From: Epiperipatus broadwayi
Lineage: Eukaryota > Onychophora > Udeonychophora > Euonychophora > Peripatidae
DNA: 64,000 nucleotides
Assembly: GCA_028023455.1 (NCBI GenBank)
Contig: JAQFVV010000036.1
Coordinates: 6,939,576 to 7,003,575, forward strand
Direction of reading: 5' to 3'
In this document: positions 38,201 to 44,884 of the stretch, piece by piece
Numbering within the stretch: position 1 is the stretch's first letter
Layout of the letters: each line of letters starts with the position of its first letter
Program-made: the position numbers and the translations under genes
Notes under the pieces: model-generated
What the model was told of the DNA's origin: nothing
Database searches by the model: none
The model's input: the letters and a program-made list of their open reading frames with translations, nothing else

Positions 38201-40543
38201 AGATCATCCAAGCTTTGTCTTTCCTCAATTGCTCAATGGACAAATACCCCTAAAAAAATTATCAAAAAATCTTTCTCAAAATGTTGCATAGCTATTTAAA
38301 TGACATTGAAGAAGATATATTCTGGTCGAATAATGAAAATGAGAATTCATGTTCTAAAAGTTAAGATGTTCAAAATGAAGGTATATCTGAGGACGATTCA
38401 TAATAAATTACATGAATTTATTGTATTTATATCAGTTTCTATTTAAGTAAATAAAAATACTTTTCAATATAATAGTTTTTAAATTTTTTTCCCAATTTTC
38501 TGAGCTAAAATCCTAATGCTTCTTAAAATCAGGGATTCTTAAATTAGAAGTAAAATACAATATATATTAATTTGCAAATATGTAATTTACCTCTTTACAA
38601 TTCCCTTCTAACCACATTCGCCTAGATTAATTGGTTTCATCATTGAGTTTCCTACATATATTCTTGTTATAAAAATATTAAATTTTTTTAATTTCTGTTA
38701 TTTTATTAACAATATCCTTGCTAATCTAAAAATCTTGTTCTCTTATATCTTTCATAACCTATTACCAATATTGCAACTTTTTAAAAAATTTCCGTGAATA
38801 AATTCCACCTATGAACTATTTTTATTATTTAATATTTAGACTTTTGTTAGCTTTGTTTACTTACCCAAAAATTTGAAAAAATTTCCTAAATGTTATTCTT
38901 TAATTTCTTAATGGTTATTTTTATTTTTTTATTGTTTTTATTTCCTTAAGAAATTATATCAATTCTATTACCAAAATGTGATCCAAATTTATAGTAGTTC
39001 TCATAATATTGTTCCTAAACCTGCTTCTATAATCTTCTAAGGTAATAATCTATTCTATTACTCTTTTCTAGAGTCATTAACTGTAGGCATGGATGCTAAA
39101 TGATAATTATTATTCAAGCTAATGAAAATCTGACAAGTTTTTGATAAGAAAATAGTCAGATAGATATGCAGTGAAATTCTGTATCATGGAGGAAGATCAA
39201 TAACCACAAACTAGTCTGTCGATTTAGGTAATACTATTATCTGATCATCAATGCATTGCTCTTAACAAGAATGACATTAAGAATTACTGCATTAATGTAG
39301 ATACAACTTGGAAGTTTTCTATGTGCAAATTCTCTTATGACTTCTCAATCATGTACTCATAATTAGAGCTATTTTGTCTTCAAAAATTTCAATCTTTCAC
39401 TTTCCTCATTGCAAAGTTCATAATCTACAATTCATTTATACTTCTGCCTTCACTCTGAAGTTAGTAATCAACAATTTTATGCTTCCATCTACCATAGCAT
39501 TTTAAACCACCATTTTTATTATATGACTATTTTATATCAATTTTTGATTTTTCATTTCTTTATATGTTTTGTATAACATCTTTATCATCAATCACACATA
39601 TGCCTAAATAAATATGTATTTCTATATCCAGAATAAGCTTAAATCTTCCTCATTTTTTTTCTCTCCAACCAGCCAGGTATCATATTGTAGACTTTTTCCT
39701 TTTAAAATTTTGCCAATATTTTTAAATTCTAATGTTTCAAAATAAGAAATGATAACGGAATTAAAGGGTTCAATCCTGGGAAATAATATTCGTATTGAAT
39801 TTAATTTTTGCTTTTAAAATTGTGACAATATTTTTAAATTCCAATGTCTCTAAATGAAAAATGGTACCTAAATTAAAGTGTTCAATAGTTGGAAATAATA
39901 TTCGTTGGAGCAGTTTTCCAAATGCACGTTCATATATTAATATATTGAATACTATAGGATCAATTATTCTGGTAATCATGCTATATTCAAGAATTGAAAT
40001 AGCAGGACTAGCACATCGGTAGAACAAAATGAGATTTTTTCTTTCTTCAATTGATAATAGATCCAGGAATCTATTTTTGAGACAATCAATCTTGTGGCAT
40101 GAACCACTGAAATAATAATTCTAAGCCATGTATTCTGTTTATTTCTTTGAGCACATTAAAAACGCGTGAAAACGCTGTATAATTTCCTAAACTTGATTGT
40201 CAAATTGTATAATGCCCTAGTTGGGTGTTTTGTTTTTTTTTTGCGTTTATTTAACATGACATTTCTATATCATATAAAACATATATATTTAATTTCATTA
40301 TGACTGTCTTTGTTTACATCAGAAAGGCGAAAAATTACTATAAATCTTCGCAATGTGATATAAAGGCTTACTAAAAACTAAAATGAATAAAAATTGGTTT
40401 CTAAAAACAGTAACAAAACTTATTATTCTCACCTAATAAAGTAATATTTTTAAGTACATATATTAAATTTAAAAATCTTTACTTCAAGAAAGTATCAAGA
40501 TGACTTTACCTTTAGCAGTCGGTTTCTTAAAAAGTGAAGTCAT
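8150..40543 (-). CDS. CHMP2B: CHMP2B-like ESCRT-III protein, 8 exons
   Basis: Charged multivesicular body protein 2B: a subunit of ESCRT-III that polymerises on endosomal and other membranes for budding and scission, and is recycled by the AAA ATPase VPS4. Exons: 40510-40543, 35390-35481, 32700-32741, 27712-27813, 21884-21934, 12667-12769, 8335-8441, 8150-8257. All junctions are GT-AG and the joined frame encodes 212 residues (human protein 213). Residues 1-11 are MTSLFKKPTAK; a basic helical core follows (QTQRDITKDRRELERQEKQL, then ELEIKKLAKQGNKE, residues 23-56), then AKQLVAIRKQKART, then NKQIDPQKLAQTMQAF (about 112-127), an acidic segment SGDEEESDA (about 153-161) and QVLDEIGID. The C-terminus SDAELEKMLAQLRS has the leucine spacing of a MIT-interacting motif for VPS4. 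CHMP2A is excluded by the N-terminus. Introns are 5028, 2648, 4886, 5777, 9114, 4225 and 77 bases and full of transposons. Confidence 0.95.
8335..8441 (-). CDS. CHMP2B: CHMP2B-like exon 7 (residues 142-177)
   Basis: Acceptor TTTACGCAG; TG completes the split Val codon. Encodes VNDTLDDILNESGDEEES then DAIVTQVLDEIGIDILGK, the acidic part of the C-terminal half. Donor GTAGGCATC. Confidence 0.95.
8442..10490. other. Intron 6 sequence, no element recognised
   Basis: AT-rich intron with (TA)n tracts near 8540-8600 and a C10-type run near 9928 followed by ACACACA. The 63-codon plus-strand frame at 9067-9258 resembles nothing I know. Confidence 0.5.
10495..12055 (+). mobile_element. Penelope-like element 1, decayed, with inverted terminal repeats
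   Basis: Degraded Penelope-like retroelement in intron 6, opposite in direction to the host gene. RT remnant around 10825-11016 contains YVRYVDDYFMVFND (polymerase motif C) and VIEYMDVKFF. The GIY-YIG endonuclease remnant at 11482-11667 contains VYIIKCLNC then SYVGTTKNKLESRLKQH, and further C-terminal sequence ERMIKEAIYISE at about 11690-11725. The two ends are inverted copies of each other (10495-10618 and 11953-12050): CTTTTTCAAGGAACAC against GTGCTCCTTGAAAAAG. The right end reads stem ACTAT-loop-ATAGT followed by TGAAACGTTGGATGT, the 3' half of a hammerhead, but the CTGATGA box has become CTTGAAA. Many stops; inactive. Confidence 0.85.
12056..12660. other. Intron 6 sequence next to exon 6
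   Basis: No repeat or gene recognised; AT-rich. Confidence 0.4.
12667..12769 (-). CDS. CHMP2B: CHMP2B-like exon 6 (residues 108-141)
   Basis: Encodes TMTKMNKQIDPQKLAQTM then QAFEKESTKMEMSEEL plus one base. Acceptor TTTTTTTCAG, donor GTAATCTAC. It sits between the 9.1-kb intron 5 and the 4.2-kb intron 6. Confidence 0.95.
12770..15330. other. Intron 5, 3' part
   Basis: AT-rich with a (TA)n tract at about 13430-13452 and a poly-A run near 13663. Open frames at 13408-13731 and 13610-13852 follow these low-complexity tracts and are not gene-like. Confidence 0.4.
15340..15606. repeat. Near-perfect palindrome at the edge of Penelope-like element 3
   Basis: Arms of about 125 bases. The left arm runs from AATATATATATGTGCTCTTC through GCCAAGCGCTTTCAGGACAG and CATATTCATGGCTACTTGTG; the right arm is its inverse with a handful of mismatches, and the loop is about 14 bases around GTTAAGGACAG. 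Outward reading of each arm contains GTCCTGAAAGCGCTTGG or a close variant, like the terminal sequence CCTTTGAAAGCGCTCAG of the intact Penelope-like element at 16582-19532. This suggests paired inverted terminal repeats of a related element. The CTGATGA box of a hammerhead is not preserved. Confidence 0.75.
15690..16135 (+). mobile_element. Penelope-like element 3, GIY-YIG fragment
   Basis: Plus-strand relic. Linker APPTLNKLINNSKDKTL (about 15790-15840), then NCIIYKWMCMYGSGYMGEW and RCTLEKRTKEHLLLLKR (15852-15990), the GIY-YIG nuclease core of Penelope-like elements, then a frame-shifted KRKIKEAMLIYKYK near 16055-16100. Stops and shifts interrupt it. No reverse transcriptase part was found; the palindrome immediately upstream may be its terminal repeat pair. 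Confidence 0.75.
16570..16581. repeat. Left 12-base target site duplication of Penelope-like element 2
   Basis: TTAAACCATTAA, repeated exactly at 19533-19544 on the other side of the element. Confidence 0.85.
16582..17478 (-). repeat. Inverted 5' arm: truncated copy of the element's 3' part
   Basis: Reverse complement of 18697-19499. Reading the minus strand gives the C-terminal protein sequence again, including HRNRLLCKIEADAKTNVAEY at about 17400-17462 and the end of the GIY-YIG region near 16740-16980. The arm exceeds its partner mainly by a 98-base tandem duplication. Its junction with the coding region is at CTAGACCC (17471-17478). The minus-strand frames in this arm are this copy, not separate genes. 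Confidence 0.9.
17041..17236. repeat. 98-base tandem duplication inside the inverted arm
   Basis: TACTATATGG starts at 17041 and again at 17139; the two units differ by a single base or so (GATATTG against GGTATTG) . The right arm has one unit only, so the duplication arose in this copy or its source after the arms formed. Confidence 0.9.
17469..19382 (+). CDS. Penelope-like reverse transcriptase with GIY-YIG endonuclease, one frameshift
   Basis: Encodes a polyprotein of about 638 residues if one frameshift near 18400 is read through: frame one ends NYYPEKNHT-stop at 18415, and frame two resumes with IPSLNPPCLLAYTRYVDDL. Enzyme role: target-primed reverse transcription of its own RNA after nicking by the endonuclease. 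Visible RT parts: SRIFGSAKTHKDNTPVRLML (about 17940-17999), motif A LATMDVSELYGSVN (about 18145-18190), motif B KQGWPMGLPLSGVVTSIFLN (about 18328-18390), motif C RYVDDLFIAA (about 18450-18475), then VKYLDVKIKRE and CHTHPQSHTPTAHKLSG. The nuclease starts VYNITCPNNYCKGTYYGES with LATRLAQHKY (about 19034-19120) and ends KRKIKEALFISRDS. The first in-frame Met beyond the arm junction is at 17469; the true N-terminus may be cut off by the inverted arm. Confidence 0.9.
19533..19544. repeat. Right 12-base target site duplication of Penelope-like element 2
   Basis: TTAAACCATTAA, identical to 16570-16581. Confidence 0.85.
19875..20203. repeat. 160-base tandem duplication in intron 5
   Basis: ATAAATATAAATTCGGCATT begins at 19875 and again at 20035; units are almost identical apart from a (TA)n length difference, so the duplication is recent. 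The minus-strand frame at 19769-19984 is a by-product. Confidence 0.9.
20204..21880. other. Intron 5, 5' part
   Basis: AT-rich with long T runs at about 20469-20540. Nothing coding is recognised; the 97-codon frame at 20372-20665 is poly-T driven. Confidence 0.4.
21884..21934 (-). CDS. CHMP2B: CHMP2B-like exon 5 (residues 91-107)
   Basis: Fifty-one bases, AMHSNVKMAEAMGTATK, aligned with MNSQMKMAGAMSTTAK of the vertebrate protein. Acceptor TTTTTTTAG, donor GTAAGGATTC, phase 0. Confidence 0.95.
22455..22690 (-). mobile_element. pogo/Tigger transposase C-terminal relic
   Basis: On the minus strand, frame-shifted pieces WKDISEE, SEKYCVANDLND and DDVPWWNSEYEGSSFESEG match the pogo/Tigger C-terminal pattern in which a Trp-containing helix is followed by K-x-x-K-C-x-x-x-N-x-L-x-D and an acidic segment. 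Resembles the plus-strand relic at 38060-38400. No catalytic DDE region is visible. Confidence 0.6.
23335..23472 (-). repeat. Partial copy of the CCCCAGACTAGTTTCTG repeat family
   Basis: GGCAAAACTCCCCATACAGT through GTGCCACCCTG, then AATCAATGGATGCCAGAAGG, then CATCCAATATCCCCAGACTA and GTTTCTGAAC, where homology stops. One arm only, truncated inside the ribozyme-like segment. Same family as copies at 47945, 51907, 52608 and 61715. Confidence 0.75.
23860..24965 (+). mobile_element. hAT transposase relic, ZBED5/SCAND3-like
   Basis: Plus-strand, many stops and shifts. BED-type finger remnant KRKYDGNSL then TDASDAMYVLCSKLLA (about 23890-23990), a linker match VSYYSAFNSESHTIVEILIK (about 24112-24172), EISWEKCTDICKDGALAMVG (about 24452-24512), SRLFKMLCNEIKRKHTA and FFELCSELFLF (about 24670-24785), then LSLQKNISIFNASNK (about 24905-24955). 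Order and spacing follow the domesticated or transposon ZBED5-like family. Homology ends abruptly at about 24960 where sequence with GCGCCATCTGATGGCG begins, suggesting a later break or insertion. Confidence 0.8.
25440..25740 (-). repeat. Single unit of the GTA-type hammerhead repeat family
   Basis: Begins GGTATGAGCACAGACTTTCA, runs through ACACTATCTCATAACACTGA and the ribozyme at 25534-25577, and ends near CTTCAACCGTCCATCCAATT. Same family as 51460-51740 and the arms of the palindromes at 26874-27345 and 53470-54085. On the minus strand a tRNA-like segment lies downstream of the ribozyme, but its B box is poor here. Confidence 0.8.
25534..25577 (-). ncRNA. Hammerhead ribozyme, type I, GTA cleavage form
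   Basis: Minus strand: helix I ACCAA, core CTGATGA, stem II TTGCT-GGTTT-AGCAT (four good pairs after a T-T base), GAA, self-complementary stem III ATACGTAT, cleavage base A, helix I return TTGGT (five perfect pairs). All invariant core bases are intact. A stem III with no loop implies action as a dimer or within a longer RNA, as described for short-stem-III hammerheads. Confidence 0.75.
25779..25964 (+). other. Unassigned 61-codon open frame
   Basis: Begins MCEMFCQMKNLENAGFQ. It lies 0.8 kb beyond the hAT relic and could be displaced transposase or another relic; no family is recognised. Confidence 0.2.
26874..27345. repeat. Palindrome of the GTA-type hammerhead family, three ribozyme-like copies
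   Basis: Left arm starts AAATATAGGGGATTTGAACT and right arm ends GAGTTCAAATCCCCTATATT. Homology to the 53-kb palindrome extends leftward to about 26831 (ATTTGAAATACAGGCATTCT). Ribozyme-like units: minus strand about 26981-27022 (GGACCAA, CTAATGC, GTTCTGCAC, GAAGTACGTAC) and 27081-27123 (GGACCAA, TTGATGA, TTCAGCAC, GAAGTACGTAT), plus strand 27191-27234 (ACCAA, GTGATGA, GTGCTGCTTCAGCAC, AAAATACGTATA, TTGGT). Each has one or more core changes. The outer ends contain B-box-like GAGTTCAAATCCC. Confidence 0.8.
27712..27813 (-). CDS. CHMP2B: CHMP2B-like exon 4 (residues 57-90)
   Basis: Encodes GLQILAKQLVAIRKQKAR then TYSANSRITAIGSQSK. Acceptor TTTTTTAG, donor GTAAGTCC, phase 0 both sides. Confidence 0.95.
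27830..29530. other. Intron 3, 3' part
   Basis: No element is confidently recognised. A minus-strand frame of 62 codons at 28506-28694 (contains DGTGQNAFHCTMNNGELTL, faintly ankyrin-like) has no supporting context. Confidence 0.4.
29546..29600. mobile_element. Possible hAT-type transposon end
   Basis: CAGGCACACTCAACCTGTGG followed by CCCGGCAAGC resembles the CAG...CTCAACCTGTGGCCCG ends of many animal hAT elements. The matching inverted end was not found within the next kilobase, so this may be a truncated copy. Confidence 0.35.
30407..31470 (-). mobile_element. LINE (non-LTR retrotransposon) reverse transcriptase relic
   Basis: Minus-strand RT fragment in two main frames. Upstream part: VFIDIEKAYDRVNRNRLW (motif A, about 31320-31375), then GVGLRQGMP (motif B start, about 31190-31215). 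After a frameshift: LLFADGVFLYTQGREDMEIM (motif C with ADD changed to ADG, about 31010-31065), GIKFSEEKSKIMMIN and RYNYLGIILNN (about 30855-30890). The post-RT part at 30407-30697 contains GQREVGRHALDANVWTAKEA and LEWSSFYMRDAKSKMK. A frame break at motif B and the altered motif C make it inactive. Same family plausibly supplies the 3' piece at 43730-44275. It lies in intron 3 in the sense direction of the host gene. Confidence 0.85.
31500..32690. other. Intron 3, 5' part
   Basis: AT-rich; no gene or element recognised. Confidence 0.4.
32700..32741 (-). CDS. CHMP2B: CHMP2B-like exon 3 (residues 43-56)
   Basis: Forty-two bases, ELEIKKLAKQGNKE, against ELEIKKMAKIGNKE in vertebrate CHMP2B. Acceptor TTTCTTTAG, donor GTATGAATAC, phase 0 both sides. 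Too short to show as a long open frame. Confidence 0.95.
33118..33200 (-). repeat. Fragment of the GTA-type hammerhead repeat family
   Basis: GGGTACTTTGAGCTCAGACT then CTCTCCACACTATCTCATAC and CACTGATACACTTGACCACA match the outer part of the 25440 and 51460 units. It stops before the ribozyme. Confidence 0.7.
33210..35380. other. Intron 2, bulk
   Basis: AT-rich, purine-rich on the plus strand between about 33400 and 34500 (AGAAAG-type), possibly a very old retroelement, but no motif can be named. Confidence 0.35.
35390..35481 (-). CDS. CHMP2B: CHMP2B-like exon 2 (residues 12-42)
   Basis: Acceptor TTTCTATAG; the first two bases complete the split Glu codon. Encodes EQLKAQDRVLRQTQRDI then TKDRRELERQEKQL, the first long helix of the ESCRT-III core. 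Donor GTTAGACTT, phase 0. Confidence 0.95.
36370..36790. repeat. ~196-base tandem duplication in intron 1
   Basis: AGACCAGACAATAGAATA near 36410 recurs as AGAGCAGACAATAGAATA near 36606, with shared AGATATTAA, TTTCAATAACTG and TCTTCAAATAAAAA in order. Diverged copies. Confidence 0.65.
37315..37925. repeat. Three degenerate tandem units of 165-245 bases
   Basis: Shared landmarks in each unit: ATTTTGCTGATTTTACC or a variant, TCGAGAAAACT, TTTTAGAATTTTTTTACAAC, and TTTGAATTTCAAAGTGAAAA. Units start near 37315, 37480 and 37725; the second and third add a GTTGATTGGTT or CACTGATTGGTT segment. Adjacent to the pogo relic and possibly part of that element. Confidence 0.7.
38060..38405 (+). mobile_element. 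pogo/Tigger transposase C-terminal relic
   Basis: The open part (38066-38299) encodes YDLVIIPAGMTCKLQPLDML, NKSLTDKMRKLRR, then SIAQWTNTPKKIIKKSFSKC. This is the C-terminal end of the DDE domain (I-P-x-G-x-T-x-x-L-Q-P-L-D) and the following helical region of Tigger/pogo transposases. After a frameshift, LNDIEEDILWSNNENENS and an acidic tail follow. The first two catalytic acids are absent from this fragment. Lies in intron 1. Confidence 0.85.
38410..40500. other. Intron 1, 5' part
   Basis: Contains diverged direct repeats near 39690-39790 and 39800-39910 (TTTTAAAATT, TTTTTAAATTCTAATGT or CCAATGT, GGAAATAATATTCGT), about 115 bases apart. The 85-codon minus-strand frame at 39770-40027 overlaps them and is unassigned. 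No element named. Confidence 0.4.
40510..40543 (-). CDS. CHMP2B: CHMP2B-like exon 1 (residues 1-11)
   Basis: ATG at 40543-40541 opens MTSLFKKPTAK, matching the family start M-x-S-L-F-K-K. The exon ends in phase 1 with a G before the donor GTAAAGTCA (40509 downward). Confidence 0.9.
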
Positions 40544-40700
40544 TATAATACGTAATTACAATTGTTTTTATTTTCAGTAGTTTTTCACTTCATATAATAT
40601 TATAACCAGAACCATTAGTGATTTTTTTTTCCCCCAAATACGCATGCGCAAATTGTTTTAATCAGGTGACAGATGATTATAACATTTAGGAAATAGAATA
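40544..40700 (-). promoter_or_regulatory. Putative CHMP2B-like promoter with NRF1-like site
   Basis: About 100 bases upstream of the start codon, ACGCATGCGCAA (40640-40651) matches the core GCATGCGCA of NRF1 sites, common in animal housekeeping promoters. No TATA box is clear against the AT-rich background. The transcription start is not placed. Confidence 0.45.
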
Positions 40701-43600
40701 TAAGTACAATGCAGTAATGTATTTCATCTGCCTGAAGGCAGGTGGGAATAATTAGAAAATAGATTCTACGAGCAATCTATAATTGTTGATTATTATTGGT
40801 TGTAATTTATCCTTTAATAATCTATTCTTGTATCTTATTGCTACGTCGTAAAGTAATGAGCCCTTTACAACATTAACATGGATTTTATGGACATATTCAT
40901 TTTATTAAAGGACTAATTACTACCATTTAAAAAAATGTTTTTATTTTTTAACTATTATGTTATATATCTTTTTTTTTTTTATTATGTTTATTTAAATACG
41001 AGCTTTGTGCAATTAAACGCGTTGCTATTTTATTTTTGTGAATCAATACGTTAGATCCCTTACGCAAATGTCTGGCCTTTAAATCTTGTACGATTTTTTT
41101 TATTACATGTTTTAAAAATTCTCATTCTTGTGCAATATTAATATTATTATTTTTTTGTTAAATTTCTTAATAAATTTATCAAAACGTATTTAATCTAATT
41201 AATTAAATGATTTATTCTCCTAAGAATGTATATAATTATTTCGCTCTTTTTGTTGTTATTGTTATTTGTTTCGCTTTATTTAACCTAATCCCGAATAAAT
41301 GCATATTATATTGACATCTGTTATAAGTAAAAATATAATACTGCTGAAAATATACTTTTCACAATTTTTGCCCTGTTCATCATTAACACTAATTTTTTGT
41401 TAATAAATCCTTCCACTAATATCTGATAATTTCTTAATTAAACAAAAAATGCTCCTGGCTGAGATTTAGCATCCTTTAAAATATTTTGACACGTAAAAAA
41501 AAAAAAATCCTTATATTAAATCATTGTTTTAAATATAAGTTTGGTATCAACTTAGCCATAAAATTGATTATAAAATATATTTGGTAGAGTTATGTGGATA
41601 TACTTTCAGTAATTATTGTATGTAACGAGGAAAATGATATAACAGGAAACAGTGTCGAATGTTTTATATCTTCGTAATCTATATGAATTTTGTTTCTTCT
41701 GAATCTGATAATTCAATCAAGATAAGCTGCAGGTGTGACTACAGTAATACCAATACCGACCATGCGATGCTGTTTTTAAATGCTGGCATCAATTCATTAA
41801 AAAAAAAATTGAAGCTACGCTAAACAATTCGTTATACTACTATTGTGTGTAAAGTTATTTTTGGCACAAAAATAAAATGACATAATGTAATGTCTAAAAT
41901 ATGAAAGGGAAAGCTTATGTGATAAATGAAGGTCCGAAGTGGCTTATCGTTGTAAGTTTTTTTTCCCAGCATTTAAGCATTTTTTAAAATAATTTTTTGT
42001 TACTTTAGATATCTTTTAAAACTTTATTATTATGTTTATATTCCTAAAATTTATATGCTTACATGATTATTTTATTAAATAATCTAAGCGATGTCAAAGA
42101 TAAAGATCGCAAATTAAAGGGAAAAATTATAAACTAATTTTACTTCCTTCTATTTTCATTTCTTTTATTACAATGTTAAATTAATTACTAATTTCAAATA
42201 TTATATGTAGAAATGTCTTGATAATTATGAAAAACTTTACGTTGAACAAAAAATTAAATTCATTTGGCAATTTAATGTAGGTGGTTAGATATATAATAGT
42301 AGCTGTATTTGCTTTTTATTTCATACTTTTTTATCGTCATATTTTGAAAGTTAGAAATATAAACTCATGAATTTAAAGGATATATCACTTCTACTTTTTC
42401 TAGCATTAAGCAATTTTTTTTGTTGTTATAACTTTTGCGTAGGAAATGTAAAATGGAATCACTAATCTTCAAAGAAGTCATATTTATTTATTTTAATAAA
42501 AGTGTCTCAGAAATAACGATTTCACGGAATAAAGTTCAGTTATAAATTAAAATGTATTCTTCATATAATTTTTGTAAACATTATCCATATATTTATAAAT
42601 TCATTAAAAATCTATTTTGTTAAATGGTTCGTAATTTATATTTAATTTAGCTTCATCTTCTTTTTCAGTGCCATATTGTTTACAAGTTGCTACTTGTAAA
42701 TTAATATGGTCATTCCAACTTCAAGAAAATAAAAAAACTGTTCTAAAAATGAGTTTTTGCAATGATTATACAAATCAATCTGTAAAAAAAGTATATCCCC
42801 ACACAAAACATGCTGGGTCATTTTTCTGCTTGTTGTATTGAGATGGTGTTCAGCGGAAAACAGTGGCAGCTTATGTATAAGCACTATGAAATTGCAGCAC
42901 CCCCTATAACATTCACAATGAGTCTTTTTTTTTTTTTAATTCTTTCTTTATATTTGTACATTATATGATCATTAAGCTTAATATTAATTGTCGTCCCCTA
43001 ATTGCTTGGCTGTAGTGCAGATGTCCAAAATAAGAAGCTGCATGCTAGTACAGGATAGAGAGAGAACTGTCGTTCACACAGTGCTGACCCTTTTCTATTT
43101 TTGATAACATTCAATATAATAACTTAATGAGTTTTTTTTTTTTTTTAATTCGTTCTTTATACTTGTACATTAAATAATCCTTAAGCAGCAAAGTAAAACA
43201 GGAAGAGTGGGTTTCATTTTTAAATGAATGGATCACCTTGAAGTGTAACAATTTAGGTTATTAGCAAATAAAAAAGGTGAATATTATAGCAGTATTTATC
43301 TGACAATAATTTGTGATATCATAAATTAACACCTGCATGGATCTTTGGACAAATAGCAATCTAAAATTTTATTTAAAAAAAAAACAAGAAAAAAAACACA
43401 TATTTACCTTATAATGATGACTACACTTATTCTATTTAAAATAATGAGTAATCACTGGAGAGTACTGAACTTTTTGATGTCCTACAAAATAGAAGTGAGA
43501 GCATCTGTTTGTTTATGCCAGAATTTTACATGACAGCATAGTTCAAAATATTAAATTAATAGCTAAAGCAAAATTTTCAAGGTAGATGTGGAGAATGTGC
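40700..43600. other. Upstream intergenic region
   Basis: Contains a possible short plus-strand exon at 41901-41951, described separately, and a ~60-base direct repeat (ATGAGT plus poly-T, then TTTATA and TTGTACATTA) at about 42918-42975 and 43127-43185. Otherwise AT-rich with no recognised gene. Confidence 0.4.
41901..41951 (+). CDS. Doubtful first coding exon of an unknown gene
   Basis: ATG opens MKGKAYVINEGPKWLIV, seventeen codons with markedly less AT-rich codons than the surroundings, followed directly by a strong donor GTAAGTTTTTTT at 41952. It lies 1.36 kb from the CHMP2B-like start in divergent orientation. No second exon was found and the peptide matches nothing I recognise, so chance is quite possible. 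Confidence 0.2.
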
Positions 43601-43729
43601 ACGATGACCGCTAGAGGCGCTGTTTCTGTGTCAACACACAGAAGTATCTGGGGTAGGAGCCAAAAGCAGTGGTGCTTATTCCAGCCGCTAGGTAATGCTG
43701 TTCACCATATGTTAGAAGGATTGTTGAGT

Positions 43730-44280
43730 GTTATAGTGGTAAGGAATGGGATAAAAGAATAGATTTATTAATAAAGTATAGGGAATTAGAGAGATGGAGA
43801 ACTAGTATGGAGAGTAAAAAGAGTTTAAATATATATAGAAGTAAACAGAATATTAGGTGAGTAAAAAGAGTTTAGATATATATATAGAAGTAAATAGAAT
43901 ATTAGGTGTGAGTTAATTTATGATAATAGTAAGGAAAGTAGTTTATTGTTTAAGACTCCAACAGGATCTTTAGCAACAAGAGAATATACATGTAAACGGA
44001 AAAATATGGGTGATTTAATCTGTAAATTATGTAAGGAAGGAATAGAAAATATTAGGCATCTGTTAATTGAATGTAAATGATTGAAAACAGAAAGGGCACA
44101 TATAATGAAGTTATGGAAAAATAAATATGAAAAAAGTGATTATACAGAAAGTAGATTATTGGTTTTTATGCTGGGTTTGGAAGAAGTTATGGGTGATTTA
44201 GATATTAAGGCTGTAGAGTTGACAAAGTGTATGTTGTGGAAATGGGATGGAACAGAATATGGGAAAACTTAGACTGGGGA
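43730..44280 (+). mobile_element. LINE 3' coding fragment with cysteine-histidine motif
   Basis: Plus strand: RELERWRTSMESKKSLNIYR, then after a 60-base tandem duplication a frame with TREYTCKRKNMGDLICKLCK and EGIENIRHLLIEC, the C-x2-C-x(9-10)-H-x4-C motif found at the C-terminus of several LINE families, followed by the open frame 44081-44272 (TERAHIMKLWKNKYEK). Probably the same family as 30407-31470. A GC-richer patch upstream (43600-43690) holds GACCGCTAGAGGCGCTG. Confidence 0.7.
43800..43912. repeat. ~55-base tandem duplication within the LINE fragment
   Basis: GAGTAAAAAGAGTTTAAATA through AGAATATTAGGT occurs twice in succession with small differences. Confidence 0.8.
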
Positions 44281-44884
44281 ATGTAAAATTAAGTAGCTAA
44301 CAAGTTTCTCTTGGTATAATTGCTGAGAGATTCTTGACTTTGTTTAAGAAGAAGTTACAGTACATCACATCACAGGAACCTTCCACCAGCTCCATAACAA
44401 CAATATCTAGTTTCATTTCCTAACTTAATTTTCTCACTAATCATCGGGTTTAATTTTGATCTCACTATTTTTGTGGATTACTGTTTATTGACTTTTTATC
44501 TTGCCTTTATAGTTATTTGGCTTGGTCAAATATTACCTTGAAAGCTACTACCCGTTTGATGGCTTCAAAATATAATAGATTGTTTATGGCAGTTAACTTT
44601 GACCTTAAATGGAACCCATCATTTCCCATGATATTTGCTTTAATAAGGTTTCTTCTAGATAAGTTTATTCACAATTTGTTTATTTATTTATTTCAAAGAA
44701 TATTTTACTATCTGAACATATGCTTTACTGAATTGTTTGGAGAATTCTGTTTTCATTAAGTAAATCTTTTAGCCTGAAAATTGAAAAGCAAGTCTTGTTT
44801 TAATTCTTATTTATTACTCTTTTTTAATGTGCAATGTTCTTATTTTATTTTTAAGATTCTTTTCAGTTTTGAATTAATGCTTGT

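Noticed and set aside
39770-40027. 85-codon minus-strand frame near the host promoter as an upstream exon
   Set aside because: It lies inside intron 1 over a diverged direct repeat, and exon 1 already joins exon 2 in frame without it.
8150-40543. CHMP2A or another ESCRT-III paralogue for the host gene
   Set aside because: The N-terminus MTSLFKKPTAK and the NKQIDPQKLAQTMQAF and DEEESDAIV segments align with CHMP2B; CHMP2A begins differently and has a longer charged tail.
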